The notes under the pieces were generated by a model. The model saw nothing but the letters and a program-made list of their open reading frames with translations. It searched no databases and was not told where the DNA came from. From positions 1,919,940-1,983,939 of the forward strand of contig NZ_CP091277.1 in NCBI RefSeq assembly GCF_029633965.1: a stretch of DNA of 64,000 bases, written 5' to 3'. The position numbers and the translations under genes are program-made. This document shows, one piece after another, positions 1 through 10,579 of the stretch (positions are counted from its first letter, which is position 1; each line of letters begins with the position of its first letter). The DNA comes from Methanogenium sp. S4BF (GTDB taxonomy: Archaea > Halobacteriota > Methanomicrobia > Methanomicrobiales > Methanomicrobiaceae).

Positions 1-635
1 CCCTTTTCATACCATGAAGCGACCGACGGGAGCAGGGCAGAGGAGCGGTACTCGCCAAAACGGTATACCTCGTCGGAGAAGAGCCATATGCCCTTCTCCT
101 CTGCAATCCCGATGAGCTCGTCCAGTTCTGCGGCCGAGAAATGGAAGCCGGTCGGGTTGTGCGGGGTATTAATCACAATGCACCGGGTATCCGCCCGGAT
201 GAGGGACCACAGCTCCGCCATATCCGGCCGCCACCCGTCCTCTTCATGCATCTGCCAGTACGAGACATCGGCGCCGATGTGCCGGGCGATCTCATGGAGG
301 GACTGGTATGCCGGGGAGAGGACAATTACGTGATCGCCGGGGCTGAGCAGGGCGTGCATGGTGAGAAAGATTGCCTCCTCGGCGCCGGCAAAGACGACGC
401 ACCGGTCCGGCCCGATGTCACCGGAGAGCGCTGATATCTCATCACGCAGTGCCGGGTCTCCCTGCGGCTCGGTATAGGTAAACCGCATCCCGCAGAAGGC
501 ATCAAGCGAGCCCTCCTCCATCGCAAAGATCTCGCCTGCAGACCAGGTCTCACAGTCGGCGGCCGAGAGCATATGGGGGGCTGAAAATTCATACTTTCCA
601 AAGTAGCGTTCAAGGGCAAACGGGGGAATTTGCAT
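1..635 (-). CDS. PLP-dependent aminotransferase, class I/II (N-terminal part)
   Basis: Fold-type I PLP aminotransferase that runs off the left edge, so only the first about 211 residues are visible. Reading the minus strand from the ATG at 635 gives MQIPPFALERYFGKYEFSAP. Further on are AGAEEAIFLTMHALLSPGDH (cofactor phosphate-binding region), INTPHNPTGFHF (the substrate/PLP NPTG motif) and LFSDEVYRFGEYRS (Asp of SDEVY that contacts the pyridine nitrogen). The Schiff-base lysine would lie beyond the edge. Family assignment is firm. The substrate cannot be told; related methanogen proteins are annotated simply as aminotransferases. Upstream of it lies about 250 bp without a clear gene before the next start at 883. 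Confidence 0.85.
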   Translation of the reverse strand, partial: MQIPPFALERYFGKYEFSAPHMLSAADCETWSAGEIFAMEEGSLDAFCGMRFTYTEPQGDPALRDEISALSGDIGPDRCVVFAGAEEAIFLTMHALLSPGDHVIVLSPAYQSLHEIARHIGADVSYWQMHEEDGWRPDMAELWSLIRADTRCIVINTPHNPTGFHFSAAELDELIGIAEEKGIWLFSDEVYRFGEYRSSALLPSVASWYEK

Positions 636-882
636 GGGTTATTCATGCGTACTGATGGGATAAATAGGCATGGGGGGGTGAATACAAGGACCAGGCAATG
701 GAAGCCGATTCATTCCATTTGCAAGGAGTATGTACGGTACCATCATACCATCAATCCATCCTTCCTGCAGAAATCTACAGAGACATCCTTCTCTCAATAC
801 ACATCGGGAATATCAAAACCCATCCACACACCACCCTTATTCCCGATCACCGCCATTATCCTCACACCGTGAGGAGACCGGC

Positions 883-1719
883 ATGAACACCGATAAACCC
901 CCGACAGCAGAGAACACGCCACCCCCTTCAGATGCAGGGAAAAAGACCATTCCCATCAGCAGGACCACTCATTTCTGCATCGTCATCATCTGCCTCACAT
1001 TCCTCATCTCGGGCCTCATTCTTACCATCGCCATACAGCAGGAAACGCAGGCCTCCCATGAACGAAACCTCGAATCCCTGAACGCCTACTTCACCGCCTT
1101 CTACGACGAAACCATCCGGCCCGCAGGAGAAGCAGAGATGACTTCATTCATCTCCGGCCTCGCAGAGTTACCGGCAGAAAACGACACCGCACGCATCGAA
1201 CAGATCGCCGCCTTCGCTGCGTCAAACGTCACCAACGAATTCTGGGAGGAGGCCTATGGTCTGCCGTCAACCCGCTGGCGGCATCTTGACCCGTATACCG
1301 GCGCCTATGTCTTCAACACCGAAGGAAAACTCCGCGCCCTGCCGCCCTCGCCATACGCAAAAGATCCCTACTGGTTCCTCTGGTACCGCATGGGGGCCTG
1401 CAGCGAGCTGGCCGCGCTCACCGCCTTCGTCGCTGATAAAGCCGGATACGAGGCCCGTGTGGTAAAGGCCGACCTCACACCGGGCCTGAACGCAGCCAGC
1501 CACTCATGGGCAGAGGTCCGGGTCAACGGCGTCTGGTGGGTGGTGGACGCCGACCTGTATGCCCAGTACCAACGGTTCGGCCGGGACTCCCTTGCAGACG
1601 ACTGGTACACCCTGCCTGCCGTTTATCGGCCGTATTCTCCTGAGCAGGTGACTGCCGTATACCTCACCGCAACCGGAGAGTCCGTCACCGACCGCTACCC
1701 GGCCATTGCGAGCGGCTGA
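883..1719 (+). CDS. Membrane-anchored transglutaminase-like protein
   Basis: A 278-residue protein. The start chosen is the ATG at 883, preceded by GTGAGGAG; the same frame is open upstream to 730 but that stretch is not protein-like. Residues about 31-51 form one membrane helix, with the rest predicted outside. The C-terminal half carries the transglutaminase-like Cys-His-Asp triad: C173 in GACSELAALT, H207 in ASHSWAEVRV and D222/D224 in WWVVDADLY. Such domains act as cysteine proteases, amidases or crosslinkers. The reaction here is unknown. It is an isolated plus-strand gene among minus-strand neighbours. Confidence 0.7.
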   Translation: MNTDKPPTAENTPPPSDAGKKTIPISRTTHFCIVIICLTFLISGLILTIAIQQETQASHERNLESLNAYFTAFYDETIRPAGEAEMTSFISGLAELPAENDTARIEQIAAFAASNVTNEFWEEAYGLPSTRWRHLDPYTGAYVFNTEGKLRALPPSPYAKDPYWFLWYRMGACSELAALTAFVADKAGYEARVVKADLTPGLNAASHSWAEVRVNGVWWVVDADLYAQYQRFGRDSLADDWYTLPAVYRPYSPEQVTAVYLTATGESVTDRYPAIASG

Positions 1720-1982
1720 CGCAAATACCAGCCCGGATACGATATATTCATATGGACCTCACCATACCCCTGCAAACATCCAATATATTCCGGAATAACC
1801 ATCTATACTCCGATATAGCCGGACGACAGGGAATAGAATCCACCATGACCCGTTCCAACCCCAATACTATTTGGTTCACAAATGAGAGAGCGATCATCAA
1901 TGAGGAAAAACCGGAAAACTCCGGCGAAATGGTCACACCAAACAAAAAAAACCAAAATCGGAAATAAGCAGAGAAAACCCGC

Positions 1983-2558
1983 TTATTCACCGATCTTCTT
2001 TAACAGCCACGCCATATTCTTCCCGAGGTCTGCCATCGTCTGGCGACCTTCGAGATCCTTGTCCACTTCACCCGGTGTGAGCCCGATGCCCAGATTCCAG
2101 TAGGATGAACCAACCGTCACCATCCCCGATATACCGAAGAGATGGTTAATGGAGTCGTACACATGAATGGCGCCCGCCCGGCGGACCGCAACCACCGCCG
2201 CACCCGCTTTCCGGCTGAGGAGGTTCCCGTTTGCAGAGGAAACGAAGCCTGCCCGGTCAATGAGGGCCTTCGTTTCCGGTGTCAGGTCGGCAAAATAGGT
2301 CGGGCTGCCGATGATTATACCGTCTGCGGCAAACATCTTCTCCATCCACTCGTTCATCGAATCACCGGTAAGAACGCATCTGCGGTCCTTATTCTCCGCA
2401 CACTTCATGCAGGCTGTGCAGCCGTGCACACTCTTCCCTCCCACCTGCACAATCTCCGTCTCAATCCCCTCCTCTTCGAGGGTCTCACAGACCATCCGCA
2501 GCAGACGGACGGTATTGCCGTCCCGTCGCGGACTTCCGTTAAACGCTACAACCTTCAT
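1983..2558 (-). CDS. Flavodoxin-fold NADPH-dependent FMN reductase / iron-sulfur flavoprotein family
   Basis: A 191-residue protein starting [16 protein letters not shown], the FMN-phosphate loop of the NADPH-dependent FMN reductase / iron-sulfur flavoprotein (Isf) family. [22 protein letters not shown] is the second flavin-contact region (quoted up to here; residues about 80-101). A cysteine cluster C-T-A-C-M-K-C near residue 47 resembles the compact 4Fe-4S motif of Isf, followed by a further Cys (RRCVL). Methanogen Isf proteins move electrons from ferredoxin, often in oxidative-stress defence. It stands alone, with an 83-bp gap to the PAS gene downstream on the same strand. Confidence 0.8.
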   Translation of the reverse strand: MKVVAFNGSPRRDGNTVRLLRMVCETLEEEGIETEIVQVGGKSVHGCTACMKCAENKDRRCVLTGDSMNEWMEKMFAADGIIIGSPTYFADLTPETKALIDRAGFVSSANGNLLSRKAGAAVVAVRRAGAIHVYDSINHLFGISGMVTVGSSYWNLGIGLTPGEVDKDLEGRQTMADLGKNMAWLLKKIGE

Positions 2559-2641
2559 CGAAATCTCCTCCTGAATACTTCAAAAAAGAGGTATTTATGC
2601 GTGGTGGTGATGCGGATGGTATCCTGCACCCGCCCGACCCC

Positions 2642-4111
2642 TCAGGCATATGCATAGTGTTTGCGCAGAAAATCCCGGATCTTCTCCGACTCCAGCCAGC
2701 GCTGGTCCAGTTTGTTCACCAGTTTATCAATTACATAAGCCTGGGACAGGATCTTCTCACTCTCTTCTGCCGGGGAAAGAAGCGAGAGCCCGATGATCAC
2801 CTGCAGGGGATTTCGTATCTCATCATTCAGGATGGCCAGCTGCTCAAAATTGCGCTCAATCTGGATGAGAGACTGTTTTTTCTGTTCATTCAGGTTCACA
2901 ATCTCCGTATTATCGGTATACAAAGCAGCAACCTGCCCCTTTTTAGGAGAATAAGCCTGAATACAGAAATGACGGTTAAAAATGGGATTATAATCATCAA
3001 AGACCATCGATTCCCCTGTCTTCGCAACCGCTGCATAGCGGCTGATGATCGTCTCCCTCTCCGGAAAGAGGCTGCGGCAGGTATTTCCGATGAGCTCAGT
3101 TTCACAGCGGCCGCTCAGCTGTTCAAACGCCGGGTTCACCTCCAGAAATACGAGGTCATCTCCATCAGTATCTGTCCCGGAGTAGTGCTCGAGGACGACA
3201 AACCCGTTCTGCATCGTCGAGAAGAGTTCACGATAGCGTTTCTCGGCATGCTTGCGCTTTGATATGTCAAGGCATGACTCCACCACACCAATTAGCTCCC
3301 CGGTATCGGCAAAGACCGGATAGGCAGATATCTTCACAAACTTGCCGTTTAAGAGCCGCCTCTCCTCCGTGATCGGGGTCCTCGTCTCCATCACCCGCTG
3401 CACCGTGCATCCCTCACAGGGTGCCTCCCGTCCATAAAAGAGTTCGTAACAGAGACGTCCCGGCAGTTCATCGGGGGAGTGGCCGGATGATTCCGCCGGA
3501 TCGTCATTCGCCCAGACAATGCGGAAATCCTGGTCATAAAGCACCAGATTTTCGTGAATCGCATTGAGAATCATTGTCTTCTCAGTCTCAGCCTGTTTCA
3601 GCTGCCGGGCATACTCATGGCGGTGCGCTGTATCACGGGCAAAGACCAAATACTTCAGGTCACCTTCTCCCGGAAACTCCCGCCGGTGAACGGAGACCGG
3701 ATATATGCTCCCATCACGACGAACATGGACTGCCTCAAAGACCTCTTCACCCTCCACATCCACCAGACTGAGATTCAGCGGCACCAAAAATTCTCCCTCC
3801 GGCATATCTCTCTGGAAAGAGGCGATATTCATCCCAATAAGGTCTTTTCGTGCCCAACCAAGATTTCGGGTGGCCGTATGGTTTGCAAACCGAACCGTAC
3901 CGACAGCATTCAGCCAGTAGACCTCATCAACCGCACTCTCCAGAGTGAACCAGAGCAACGGGTTGATCTCCTCATCAGTGAATGGGAGAGGTATATCCGA
4001 ACCTGAAGATCTAGGCAGGCAGTCTGGTGATAAACTATTCACGATTTTCTGTGCTCCTACGGCATCCCCTATATCCGCGCCGCGTGTACAGATACTCTTT
4101 TCGTGAACCAT
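2642..4111 (-). CDS. PAS-domain sensor protein with degenerate kinase-like C-terminus
   Basis: A cytosolic protein of 489 residues with no membrane segment. It has three PAS domains, roughly residues 50-165, 175-290 and 295-410. The second contains a cysteine pattern, LCYELF followed by APCEGC. The last about 75 residues start IERNFEQLAILNDEIRNPLQ and end LDQRWLESEKIRDFLRKHY. This resembles the dimerisation helix of a histidine kinase, but the H-box histidine is Asp and no ATPase domain follows. The same module ends two other proteins in this window. It is probably a signal protein working through dimerisation or protein contact, not autophosphorylation. The exact start is uncertain in the first 40 residues. 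Confidence 0.8.
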   Translation of the reverse strand: MVHEKSICTRGADIGDAVGAQKIVNSLSPDCLPRSSGSDIPLPFTDEEINPLLWFTLESAVDEVYWLNAVGTVRFANHTATRNLGWARKDLIGMNIASFQRDMPEGEFLVPLNLSLVDVEGEEVFEAVHVRRDGSIYPVSVHRREFPGEGDLKYLVFARDTAHRHEYARQLKQAETEKTMILNAIHENLVLYDQDFRIVWANDDPAESSGHSPDELPGRLCYELFYGREAPCEGCTVQRVMETRTPITEERRLLNGKFVKISAYPVFADTGELIGVVESCLDISKRKHAEKRYRELFSTMQNGFVVLEHYSGTDTDGDDLVFLEVNPAFEQLSGRCETELIGNTCRSLFPERETIISRYAAVAKTGESMVFDDYNPIFNRHFCIQAYSPKKGQVAALYTDNTEIVNLNEQKKQSLIQIERNFEQLAILNDEIRNPLQVIIGLSLLSPAEESEKILSQAYVIDKLVNKLDQRWLESEKIRDFLRKHYAYA

Positions 4112-4339
4112 ATAATATTATACATTACAATAAATACACCTGCATATATTCTATAGAGAATCAATTCAATCTGTATTGGCGGGTGCTCCGGACGATAGAC
4201 CGCCGTTATAGCAATACCAGACCAGGCCTCATCATCATGACAGATCCGGCATCAATGCAAATGAGAGGAAAATAGCAGTGATAAAACCGGCAGAGAACAG
4301 ACAAAAAACAGAGTATCGAAAAGATGGATGATATCCGGG

Positions 4340-4999
4340 TTACCACCCGAATATCGCAGCGATGACCATATCCATCACGCCGCCGTAGTCCGCTGCAAAG
4401 AGGACCATCCCGAGCGAGAGGAGGATTGCCACGGCAAAGATCACCGGGTTCCATGCCAGTACCTTCTTCCCGTCCAGCACACTGATCGGGAGCAGGTTAA
4501 AGAAGGCAATCATGCCATTCACCGAAAGACCCATCGTACCGAGCAGAATGACCGGCAGGGTCTGAAGGGCAAATCCCGCGACGAGAATCACGAAGAATAC
4601 CACACCAAGGCAGAGGTTGACCACCGGACCGGCAACAGAGATGATGCCATTCTCCCGTTTCGTCATCTCACGCCCCGGCTGCCCATAGATGACCGTTGCC
4701 CCCGGAGCGGCAAAGACCACACCCACGAGGGCGGCGAGTGCCACACCCATGAGAAGCATCCCGTTGTCCTTCCTGAATGCCGCATAATAGCCAAACTTCA
4801 TCGCAGTAAATTTATGCGCCATCTCATGCAGAATAAAGGCGGCACCAACGGTGATGACTGATATGACAAAGATGAGTACCAGGTCCGCCCAGGTATTCCA
4901 TCCCCCGCGGATGAAGACCAGAGTAAAGGCAAGGGCAAGGGCGAGGCACGCAATAACAAGATCCTTGCGCTCCTCGCGGTCAATTTTATCGGTGATCAT
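4340..4999 (-). CDS. Site-2-protease-like membrane metallopeptidase (M50 family)
   Basis: A 219-residue multi-span membrane protein. The zinc motif HEMAH (H58, E59, H62) lies in a hydrophobic helix, and FNLLPISVLDGKKVL supplies the third ligand D176 in the family LDG motif. These are the diagnostic features of archaeal/bacterial site-2 proteases that cut membrane helices. The protein is short, without PDZ or CBS domains, like other archaeal members. It is divergent from the chorismate mutase gene, with 109 bp between. The substrate is unknown. Confidence 0.88.
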   Translation of the reverse strand: MITDKIDREERKDLVIACLALALAFTLVFIRGGWNTWADLVLIFVISVITVGAAFILHEMAHKFTAMKFGYYAAFRKDNGMLLMGVALAALVGVVFAAPGATVIYGQPGREMTKRENGIISVAGPVVNLCLGVVFFVILVAGFALQTLPVILLGTMGLSVNGMIAFFNLLPISVLDGKKVLAWNPVIFAVAILLSLGMVLFAADYGGVMDMVIAAIFGW

Positions 5000-5108
5000 G
5001 AATAGGTATATTTCTTCTCTTCTCTGTATTCAATACGTCGTTGTCGGCTGCATGCCGCCGGTGAAAAGAGATCCTTTTTTACCGTTCCAAATCAGAAGAA
5101 AAGATGAT

Positions 5109-5393
5109 ATGACACTCGTTACCGTCCGTGAGGAGATCTGCCGCATCGACTATGCGTTAATCGATCTCATCGCAGAACGTCAGCGCCTCGCGGCAGCGGT
5201 CGCCGAAGAGAAACACCACAGCGGTGCCCCGGTCACCGATCCGGAGCAGCGCACCCTGGTGCTGGATCGGGCCTTTGACTACGCCGTCACCCACGGTATT
5301 GACCCGGTGGAGGTACGAAAAATCTTTGAGATCCTGATTGCGATGAACGAAGAGCGGCAGCGGGAATATTCCGGGGAAGGAAACCTTCCCTGA
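5109..5393 (+). CDS. Chorismate mutase, AroQ class
   Basis: A 94-residue all-helical enzyme that converts chorismate to prephenate for Phe/Tyr synthesis. The ATG at 5109 was chosen because it gives the usual monofunctional length; the open frame upstream from 4851 is not protein-like. It aligns with the E. coli P-protein mutase domain. R7 (VREEI), R24 (AERQRL), K35 (EEKHH), D44 and R48 match active-site positions R11, R28, K39, D48 and R51. Standalone small AroQ proteins are common in methanogens. Confidence 0.88.
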   Translation: MTLVTVREEICRIDYALIDLIAERQRLAAAVAEEKHHSGAPVTDPEQRTLVLDRAFDYAVTHGIDPVEVRKIFEILIAMNEERQREYSGEGNLP

Positions 5394-5425
5394 GTGCATC
5401 ACTTTATTTCCGATTTATATGAGCT

Positions 5426-7978
5426 TCATTCGCTCTTCATCTTAAAATGATAGTGTTTCCGCAGGAAATCCCGTATCTTTTCTGATTCAAGGCAGCGCTG
5501 GTCCAGACGACGGACGATGCCGTCAATCTCCTCTACCTGTGCGGCCATGGTATCATAATACGCTGCATCCCCGTTTTCTGCCATCCCCAGGATGACCTGC
5601 AACGGATTTCTGATGTGGTCATTAAGAATTGAAAGATCCTCCATATTCCGCTCGATCTGCGATATGGCCTCCAACTTCTCTTCTTCCAGACGACGCGAAC
5701 GGATACCATAGGCGATATCATTGGCAAGCGCCTGCAGGGTAGTCAGTTCCTGTTCTGTCACCGTCGCAGATGGCCGGATATATATCGGGAGCACCCCCTC
5801 CACTTTGTCACCTGCGATCATCGGGAGCACAAAGACATCGATCTCTTCTGCCGTGCCTGCCTCCTCGTCTCCCACCGTCCACGGGGAATAGCTCACCTGC
5901 TTTGATGATATTGCCTCACCAGGGGCGGATGATGTGCTGATAAAGGCTGCATCTGTCTTCCGGAATGCTGATGATGACACGCCCGAGGTGATGAGCTGCC
6001 CGTCTGTGCACAGGGCAATGGAGACGACATAATACTGGTCCAGGCGGCTGAACTCTGCGCAGGCAGCCGCAAGCAGAGTGGCCGTGTCGTCCTCATAGAT
6101 GATCAGCTGAATGATCCCATTTGAAACGGCTATAAGCCGTTCAGACTGATTTTTTCCGGTTTCATCGGTGATGGATACCGCCAGCTGGTAACTGTCCGGA
6201 ATAAACGAGAGCGTGATCGAGGTATCATGCACCATCCCTCCCGCATCCACCAGACCAACCGACGGGAGTCTGCGGGGAGGGACCGTTCCTGCAAACATCT
6301 GAAGAGCATTCTCCCGGAATCCAATACTATCGTCCGCGACAACCAAATCCGCAAAGGAAAGTTCCCCGCTGAGCAATGTGCCGAGGGGATACCCCACCAG
6401 TTCGGCCCCGGTACGGTTGGTATTTACGATGGTGCCGTCTGCGTTTAACAGGAACATACCGGTCCCGGTGTTCTCAAAGACCGTCCGGTACATCGTCTCT
6501 GAACGGTTCAGCGCCTGTTCCACGCCCCTTTGTTCGGTGAGGTCTGCCACCAGCACCCGGAGCCCGGTAACAATGCCTTTCTCCGTCAGCCGCCGGCAGT
6601 AGACCATTACAGGGAAGCGGCTGCCGTCCTGCCGGACCGCGGTAAACTCATTGCTCAGAATGGTATCCTTGACCAGACATACCTGAAACATCTCCCGCAG
6701 TTCCGGCTGCTCACTGGAGGAGAAGAGGGAGAAGACTGTCAGCCCTTCCATCCAGTCCGCCTCCTTATAGCCAAAGAAAGCCTCTGCGGTACTGTTCCTG
6801 AAGAGTATCCCTCCTTCAAACTCGACTTCAAAGGCCGGAACCGGCAGGAAATTCGCAAAGTCATGGAACCGCCGTTCGCTCTCTTCCAGCGTTCTCTGCG
6901 CAGTCACCCATGCGGTGATGTCACGCATCGCCAGCACAAAATGCGTTTCGTCATGCAGTTCGTATGATGACACCGCCACCTCCACCGGAAACCGGGCACC
7001 ATTCTTTCCCCGTGCCCTGACCTCAATGTGGCCATCAGTGATGCCGAGTTGCCCGGCCTCCATGGCAGTGGAGAGATAGGAGAGGGAGTCCGGGAAGAGG
7101 TCTTTGATGCGGTGCGATCGCATCTCTGCAAGGGAATATCCGAATATCGTGCACCCATATCGGTTCACATCACGGATCTGCCCCGGCATCCCGTTTGGAT
7201 CACAGGTGCCGATGATCAGGCACTCCCGCGCATTGGAAAATATTGCCTTCAGGGCCTCCACATGTTCAGTGAGTGACGCTTCCACCTCCCTGAGCGCCGT
7301 AATATCGCGCCCGATGGTGATCGACCCGGAGATCACGCCCTCATCTGTGTAATGGACATGTACATTCCATTGCACCACATGGTCATGCCCGTCACCGCCG
7401 GAAAACACCGACTCAATCATCCCGGCAGGACGTTCCGGGCTGAGCGATGAGAGAAATTCATCCATTCCTGCTGCACCATTCCGGAAGAATGCAGGGATAT
7501 ATGACGTTCCGGTGATGGATGCAGGGGTAATACCCACAAGGGTGCAGTAGGCATCATTCACATAGGCAACCCTGCCATCCCCCGTCATCCAGATCAGCGG
7601 ATCACTTACACTGCCGACCAGACGTGAAAAGCGCTGCTCCTCGTTGTGAAGCTGTCCCGAGAGAAACGAGACGAGAGCGCTGATCAACACAAAAAGGACA
7701 ACTCTACCGCCTGCCGTGAGAAGAGTCAGCTGGGTGCTGCCGAACCCTGCCACAAGAAGGAGATAACAGATGCCGACAGCGACCGCAAAGAGAGGGAACT
7801 TCCGGCGAAACCAGTAGGCTTCCAGGACGATGGGAATATAGAAGAGATGGGCTAAAAGAATCGTAACCCCGGCATAGAGACCGGTGGTAACAACGACAAA
7901 GGAGAGAACCGTCAGACTGGCAATAACTAATAATTTCATTGCCCTTTGAGAATCACGGCCATTCCCCGCCATATTCAT
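5426..7978 (-). CDS. Membrane PAS/GAF multisensor protein with degenerate kinase-like C-terminus
   Basis: An 850-residue protein. The N-terminus has four or more membrane helices (about residues 14-110, no obvious external loop domain). About four PAS domains follow (near 120-235, 240-365, 370-490, 495-610). A GAF-like domain (about 620-770) comes before a C-terminal module that starts IERNMEDLSILNDHIRNPLQ and ends LDQRCLESEKIRDFLRKHY. The H-box histidine is replaced and there is no HATPase domain, so it should not autophosphorylate by the normal route. It is closely related at its end to the proteins at 2642-4111 and 60714-62888. It lies 54 bp downstream of argB on the same strand, but the function looks unrelated. 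Confidence 0.82.
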   Translation of the reverse strand: MNMAGNGRDSQRAMKLLVIASLTVLSFVVVTTGLYAGVTILLAHLFYIPIVLEAYWFRRKFPLFAVAVGICYLLLVAGFGSTQLTLLTAGGRVVLFVLISALVSFLSGQLHNEEQRFSRLVGSVSDPLIWMTGDGRVAYVNDAYCTLVGITPASITGTSYIPAFFRNGAAGMDEFLSSLSPERPAGMIESVFSGGDGHDHVVQWNVHVHYTDEGVISGSITIGRDITALREVEASLTEHVEALKAIFSNARECLIIGTCDPNGMPGQIRDVNRYGCTIFGYSLAEMRSHRIKDLFPDSLSYLSTAMEAGQLGITDGHIEVRARGKNGARFPVEVAVSSYELHDETHFVLAMRDITAWVTAQRTLEESERRFHDFANFLPVPAFEVEFEGGILFRNSTAEAFFGYKEADWMEGLTVFSLFSSSEQPELREMFQVCLVKDTILSNEFTAVRQDGSRFPVMVYCRRLTEKGIVTGLRVLVADLTEQRGVEQALNRSETMYRTVFENTGTGMFLLNADGTIVNTNRTGAELVGYPLGTLLSGELSFADLVVADDSIGFRENALQMFAGTVPPRRLPSVGLVDAGGMVHDTSITLSFIPDSYQLAVSITDETGKNQSERLIAVSNGIIQLIIYEDDTATLLAAACAEFSRLDQYYVVSIALCTDGQLITSGVSSSAFRKTDAAFISTSSAPGEAISSKQVSYSPWTVGDEEAGTAEEIDVFVLPMIAGDKVEGVLPIYIRPSATVTEQELTTLQALANDIAYGIRSRRLEEEKLEAISQIERNMEDLSILNDHIRNPLQVILGMAENGDAAYYDTMAAQVEEIDGIVRRLDQRCLESEKIRDFLRKHYHFKMKSE

Positions 7979-8032
7979 AGGACATTTTCGTGCATACTGA
8001 AATAAATAGATGCCGAAGCGGTCAGTTCCGCT

Positions 8033-8905
8033 TCAGGAGTGGTGAATCATCGTTCCAACGCCGTTATCGGTGAAGAGTTCCAGGAGGAGATTATGCTCAC
8101 GGTTGCCATTAATTATATGTGCCGAAAGCACACCGTGATTCACGGCATAGAGGCATGAATCCAGTTTTGGGATCATCCCGCCCACGATGGTCCCGTCAGC
8201 AATAAGCCCTTCAGCCTCGGGTATTGTAAGTCGCTGAAATGTACGCGTCCGGTTTGCGTTCATCACGCCGTCAATGTCTGAAAGGTTGATGAGTTTATAG
8301 GCCTTCAGGGCCACAGCGATTTCCCCTGCCGCAGTGTCGGCATTAACATTCAGGGAATGCCCCTGCCGGTCGATTGCAACCGGAGAGACCACCGGAATGT
8401 AGCGGTTTGCCATCAGGTCCTCCAGAATCCGCGGATTGACCTCCTCGATTTCACCGACCAGCCCAAGGTCAACCTCCTGCGAAGTTTCATCCACCACCAC
8501 AGTCTTTGTCCCTGCCTTGCGGGCGATGAGCAGGTTGCCGTCATTGCCGGAGAGACCCACGCCGAGGGCACCGAACTTCGAGATGTCAGAGACGATATTG
8601 TCGTTAATCTTACCCACAAGGACCATCTGGGCGATCTCCATCGTCTCCGGGTCAGTGATGCGCAGACCACCCACAAATTTCGGTTTCTTGCCCATCGCCT
8701 CCATCTTCTCGGTGATCTCCGGGCCGCCACCGTGGACGAGGACGACGTTTATTCCCACATACCGGAGCAAAACGACATCCTGAATAACCGTATCGAGAAT
8801 CCGGTGATCAACCATCGCATGGCCGCCGAGTTTGATGACAATCGTCTTTCCATGGAACCTCTGGATGTAGGGCATCGCCTCCATCAGCACATCTTCACGT
8901 TTCAT
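8033..8905 (-). CDS. argB: Acetylglutamate kinase
   Basis: A 290-residue amino-acid kinase that phosphorylates N-acetylglutamate, the second step of arginine synthesis. Seen are [11 protein letters not shown] (phosphate-binding glycine loop), [10 protein letters not shown] (substrate loop), GLSGNDGNL, and NLSDIDGVM with [13 protein letters not shown] near the C-terminus (nucleotide and acetylglutamate contacts). Full length for the family. Its ATG overlaps the argJ stop by 4 bases, so translation is probably coupled. It is the last gene of the argC-CBS-argJ-argB operon. Confidence 0.96.
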   Translation of the reverse strand: MKREDVLMEAMPYIQRFHGKTIVIKLGGHAMVDHRILDTVIQDVVLLRYVGINVVLVHGGGPEITEKMEAMGKKPKFVGGLRITDPETMEIAQMVLVGKINDNIVSDISKFGALGVGLSGNDGNLLIARKAGTKTVVVDETSQEVDLGLVGEIEEVNPRILEDLMANRYIPVVSPVAIDRQGHSLNVNADTAAGEIAVALKAYKLINLSDIDGVMNANRTRTFQRLTIPEAEGLIADGTIVGGMIPKLDSCLYAVNHGVLSAHIINGNREHNLLLELFTDNGVGTMIHHS

Positions 8906-10074
8906 GTCGTATACTTCCCGTTTATCTCCACATACCGTTCTGTCAGGTCACAGCCCCAGGCAGTAGCCGATGCGGTTCCGGCGGTGAGGGATACTTCAAG
9001 AATAACCTCTGCCCCACCCATCAGGGCAGCTGCTTCCGCGAGCGCCTCCGGGTACATCACGTTATCCGCACAGATTTTGCCTTTGTCCGCAAGGAGCACC
9101 CGTCGGGTGCCGTCAGTCACCGCGATGGTCGCGGTTACCGGGTCTAATTCCACCCCGGCACGCCCTGCGGCGGCGATTATACGACCCCAGTTCGGGTCTT
9201 TGCCGTAGACCGCAGTCTTCACCAGGGATGAACCCACAACCGTCCGGGCGATCGCGGCAGCGTCCTCTTCTGTCCGGGCCCCGCTGACCCTGACCTCAAT
9301 TAGTTTGGTCGCGCCTTCGCCGTCTGCTGCGATCTGGCGTGCAAGAGAGATGCATACCTCCTCCAGTGCCTCCTGAAAGACAGCCATATCCGGCGTCTCA
9401 CGGCGGCCGGTTGCCGTGCAGAAGACACAGTCATTGGTTGAGGTGTCGCCGTCCACGACCACCCGGTTAAAACTCCGGTCAGTCGCCGTCTGGAGGGCCT
9501 CCTGCAGGATCGGTGCCGGAATCGTCGCATCGGTATAGATGAAGGCCAGCATCGTCCCCATATTCGGGGCGATCATGCCGCTTCCCTTGGTGATGCCCGC
9601 CACCACAAAGCCGTCACGCACTGCCGCCGCATGCTTTTCGGTGATGTCGGTCGTCATGATGGCCCGTGCGGCATCCTTCTCAGCCGACTCATCACTGCGG
9701 AGCATAGGGCCTGCCTCTGCTATCTGACGGGTCACGATATCCATCTTCATATACCGGCCGATGACACCCGTTGAGGCGACCCCGATGCGTTCCGGAACGG
9801 TCCCGAGCACGGCCGCCGCATCCTCAGCCATTCGGCAGGCATCGGCGTAGCCCTGTTCACCGGTGAATACATTGGCATTTCCCGCATTGACGACGATGCC
9901 ATCCAGAACACCAGCATTCATACGTTCACGCATCAGGCGGACAGGCTCTGCAAAGACCAGATTTTTGGTGAAGACCGCCGCGGCAGTGCCGGATGCAGCA
10001 ATGAGTGCAACGCCGTACTTGCCCTCACGCACACCAGCCGCCCGCACTCCTTCAACAAGACAGATGCTCTGCAT
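8902..10074 (-). CDS. argJ: Glutamate N-acetyltransferase / ornithine acetyltransferase
   Basis: A 390-residue bifunctional or monofunctional acetyltransferase of the cyclic arginine pathway. The precursor cuts itself before the catalytic Thr; here the site is [16 protein letters not shown] with T174 as nucleophile (most relatives have Ala-Thr, this one Gly-Thr). [12 protein letters not shown] and [12 protein letters not shown] are family signatures. The start codon overlaps the stop of the upstream CBS gene by one base (TAATG), a sign of translational coupling. The presence of argJ together with argB and argC shows the acetyl-recycling route to ornithine. Confidence 0.95.
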   Translation of the reverse strand: MQSICLVEGVRAAGVREGKYGVALIAASGTAAAVFTKNLVFAEPVRLMRERMNAGVLDGIVVNAGNANVFTGEQGYADACRMAEDAAAVLGTVPERIGVASTGVIGRYMKMDIVTRQIAEAGPMLRSDESAEKDAARAIMTTDITEKHAAAVRDGFVVAGITKGSGMIAPNMGTMLAFIYTDATIPAPILQEALQTATDRSFNRVVVDGDTSTNDCVFCTATGRRETPDMAVFQEALEEVCISLARQIAADGEGATKLIEVRVSGARTEEDAAAIARTVVGSSLVKTAVYGKDPNWGRIIAAAGRAGVELDPVTATIAVTDGTRRVLLADKGKICADNVMYPEALAEAAALMGGAEVILEVSLTAGTASATAWGCDLTERYVEINGKYTT

Positions 10075-10559
10075 TACTCCTCCACCGCACCGTAGCGCGA
10101 TCCGAGACCACGCACCAGGTCTGCCCGGGTCACAATACCCACCAGTTCATCACCTTCAACGACCAGCAGGCGCGCAATGCCCTCTTTCATCATGATACTG
10201 GCTGCCTCCTCGATATCAACATCCGGAGCGGTGCAGATCAGGTCATCCGACATCACTTCAGATATCGGCAGACTGCCGACGTCTGAGAGCGCCTCTTTCG
10301 TCTTCTCCCAGTTCATCAGTTCACGAATCGGGATCTCGATGATCTCAAAGGGTGAGGGGAGCCAGAGGTCATCGCTGATTTCCGGCATCGTGAGAAGGGA
10401 GAGAATATCAGTCTCTGTCACAATGCCGACCGGCTTTCCGTTTTCTGTGACCGGAATACCTCCGATACGGTTCTTCTTCATCAGGAGGGAGACCTGGCTT
10501 ACCGGGGTATCTATGGTGACCGATATCGGCCGTGGGGTCATTACATCTTGTACTTTCAT
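10074..10559 (-). CDS. Tandem CBS-domain protein inside the arginine operon
   Basis: A 161-residue protein made only of two CBS domains: MKVQDVMTPRPISVTIDTPV begins the first, ISEVMSDDLICTAPDVDIEE the second, each ending in a GIVT(E/R)xD strand. CBS pairs bind adenosyl ligands (AMP, ATP, SAM) and sense energy or methyl status. It sits between argC and argJ, with 20 bp after argC and a one-base overlap into argJ. The context suggests a sensor linked to arginine synthesis, but no enzyme domain is attached and the target is unknown. Confidence 0.9.
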   Translation of the reverse strand: MKVQDVMTPRPISVTIDTPVSQVSLLMKKNRIGGIPVTENGKPVGIVTETDILSLLTMPEISDDLWLPSPFEIIEIPIRELMNWEKTKEALSDVGSLPISEVMSDDLICTAPDVDIEEAASIMMKEGIARLLVVEGDELVGIVTRADLVRGLGSRYGAVEE

Positions 10560-10579
10560 TGTTTGTTCACCATTATATC

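Noticed and set aside
8357-9208. Plus-strand frame of 283 codons
   Set aside because: Antisense shadow of argB and argJ, both unmistakable.
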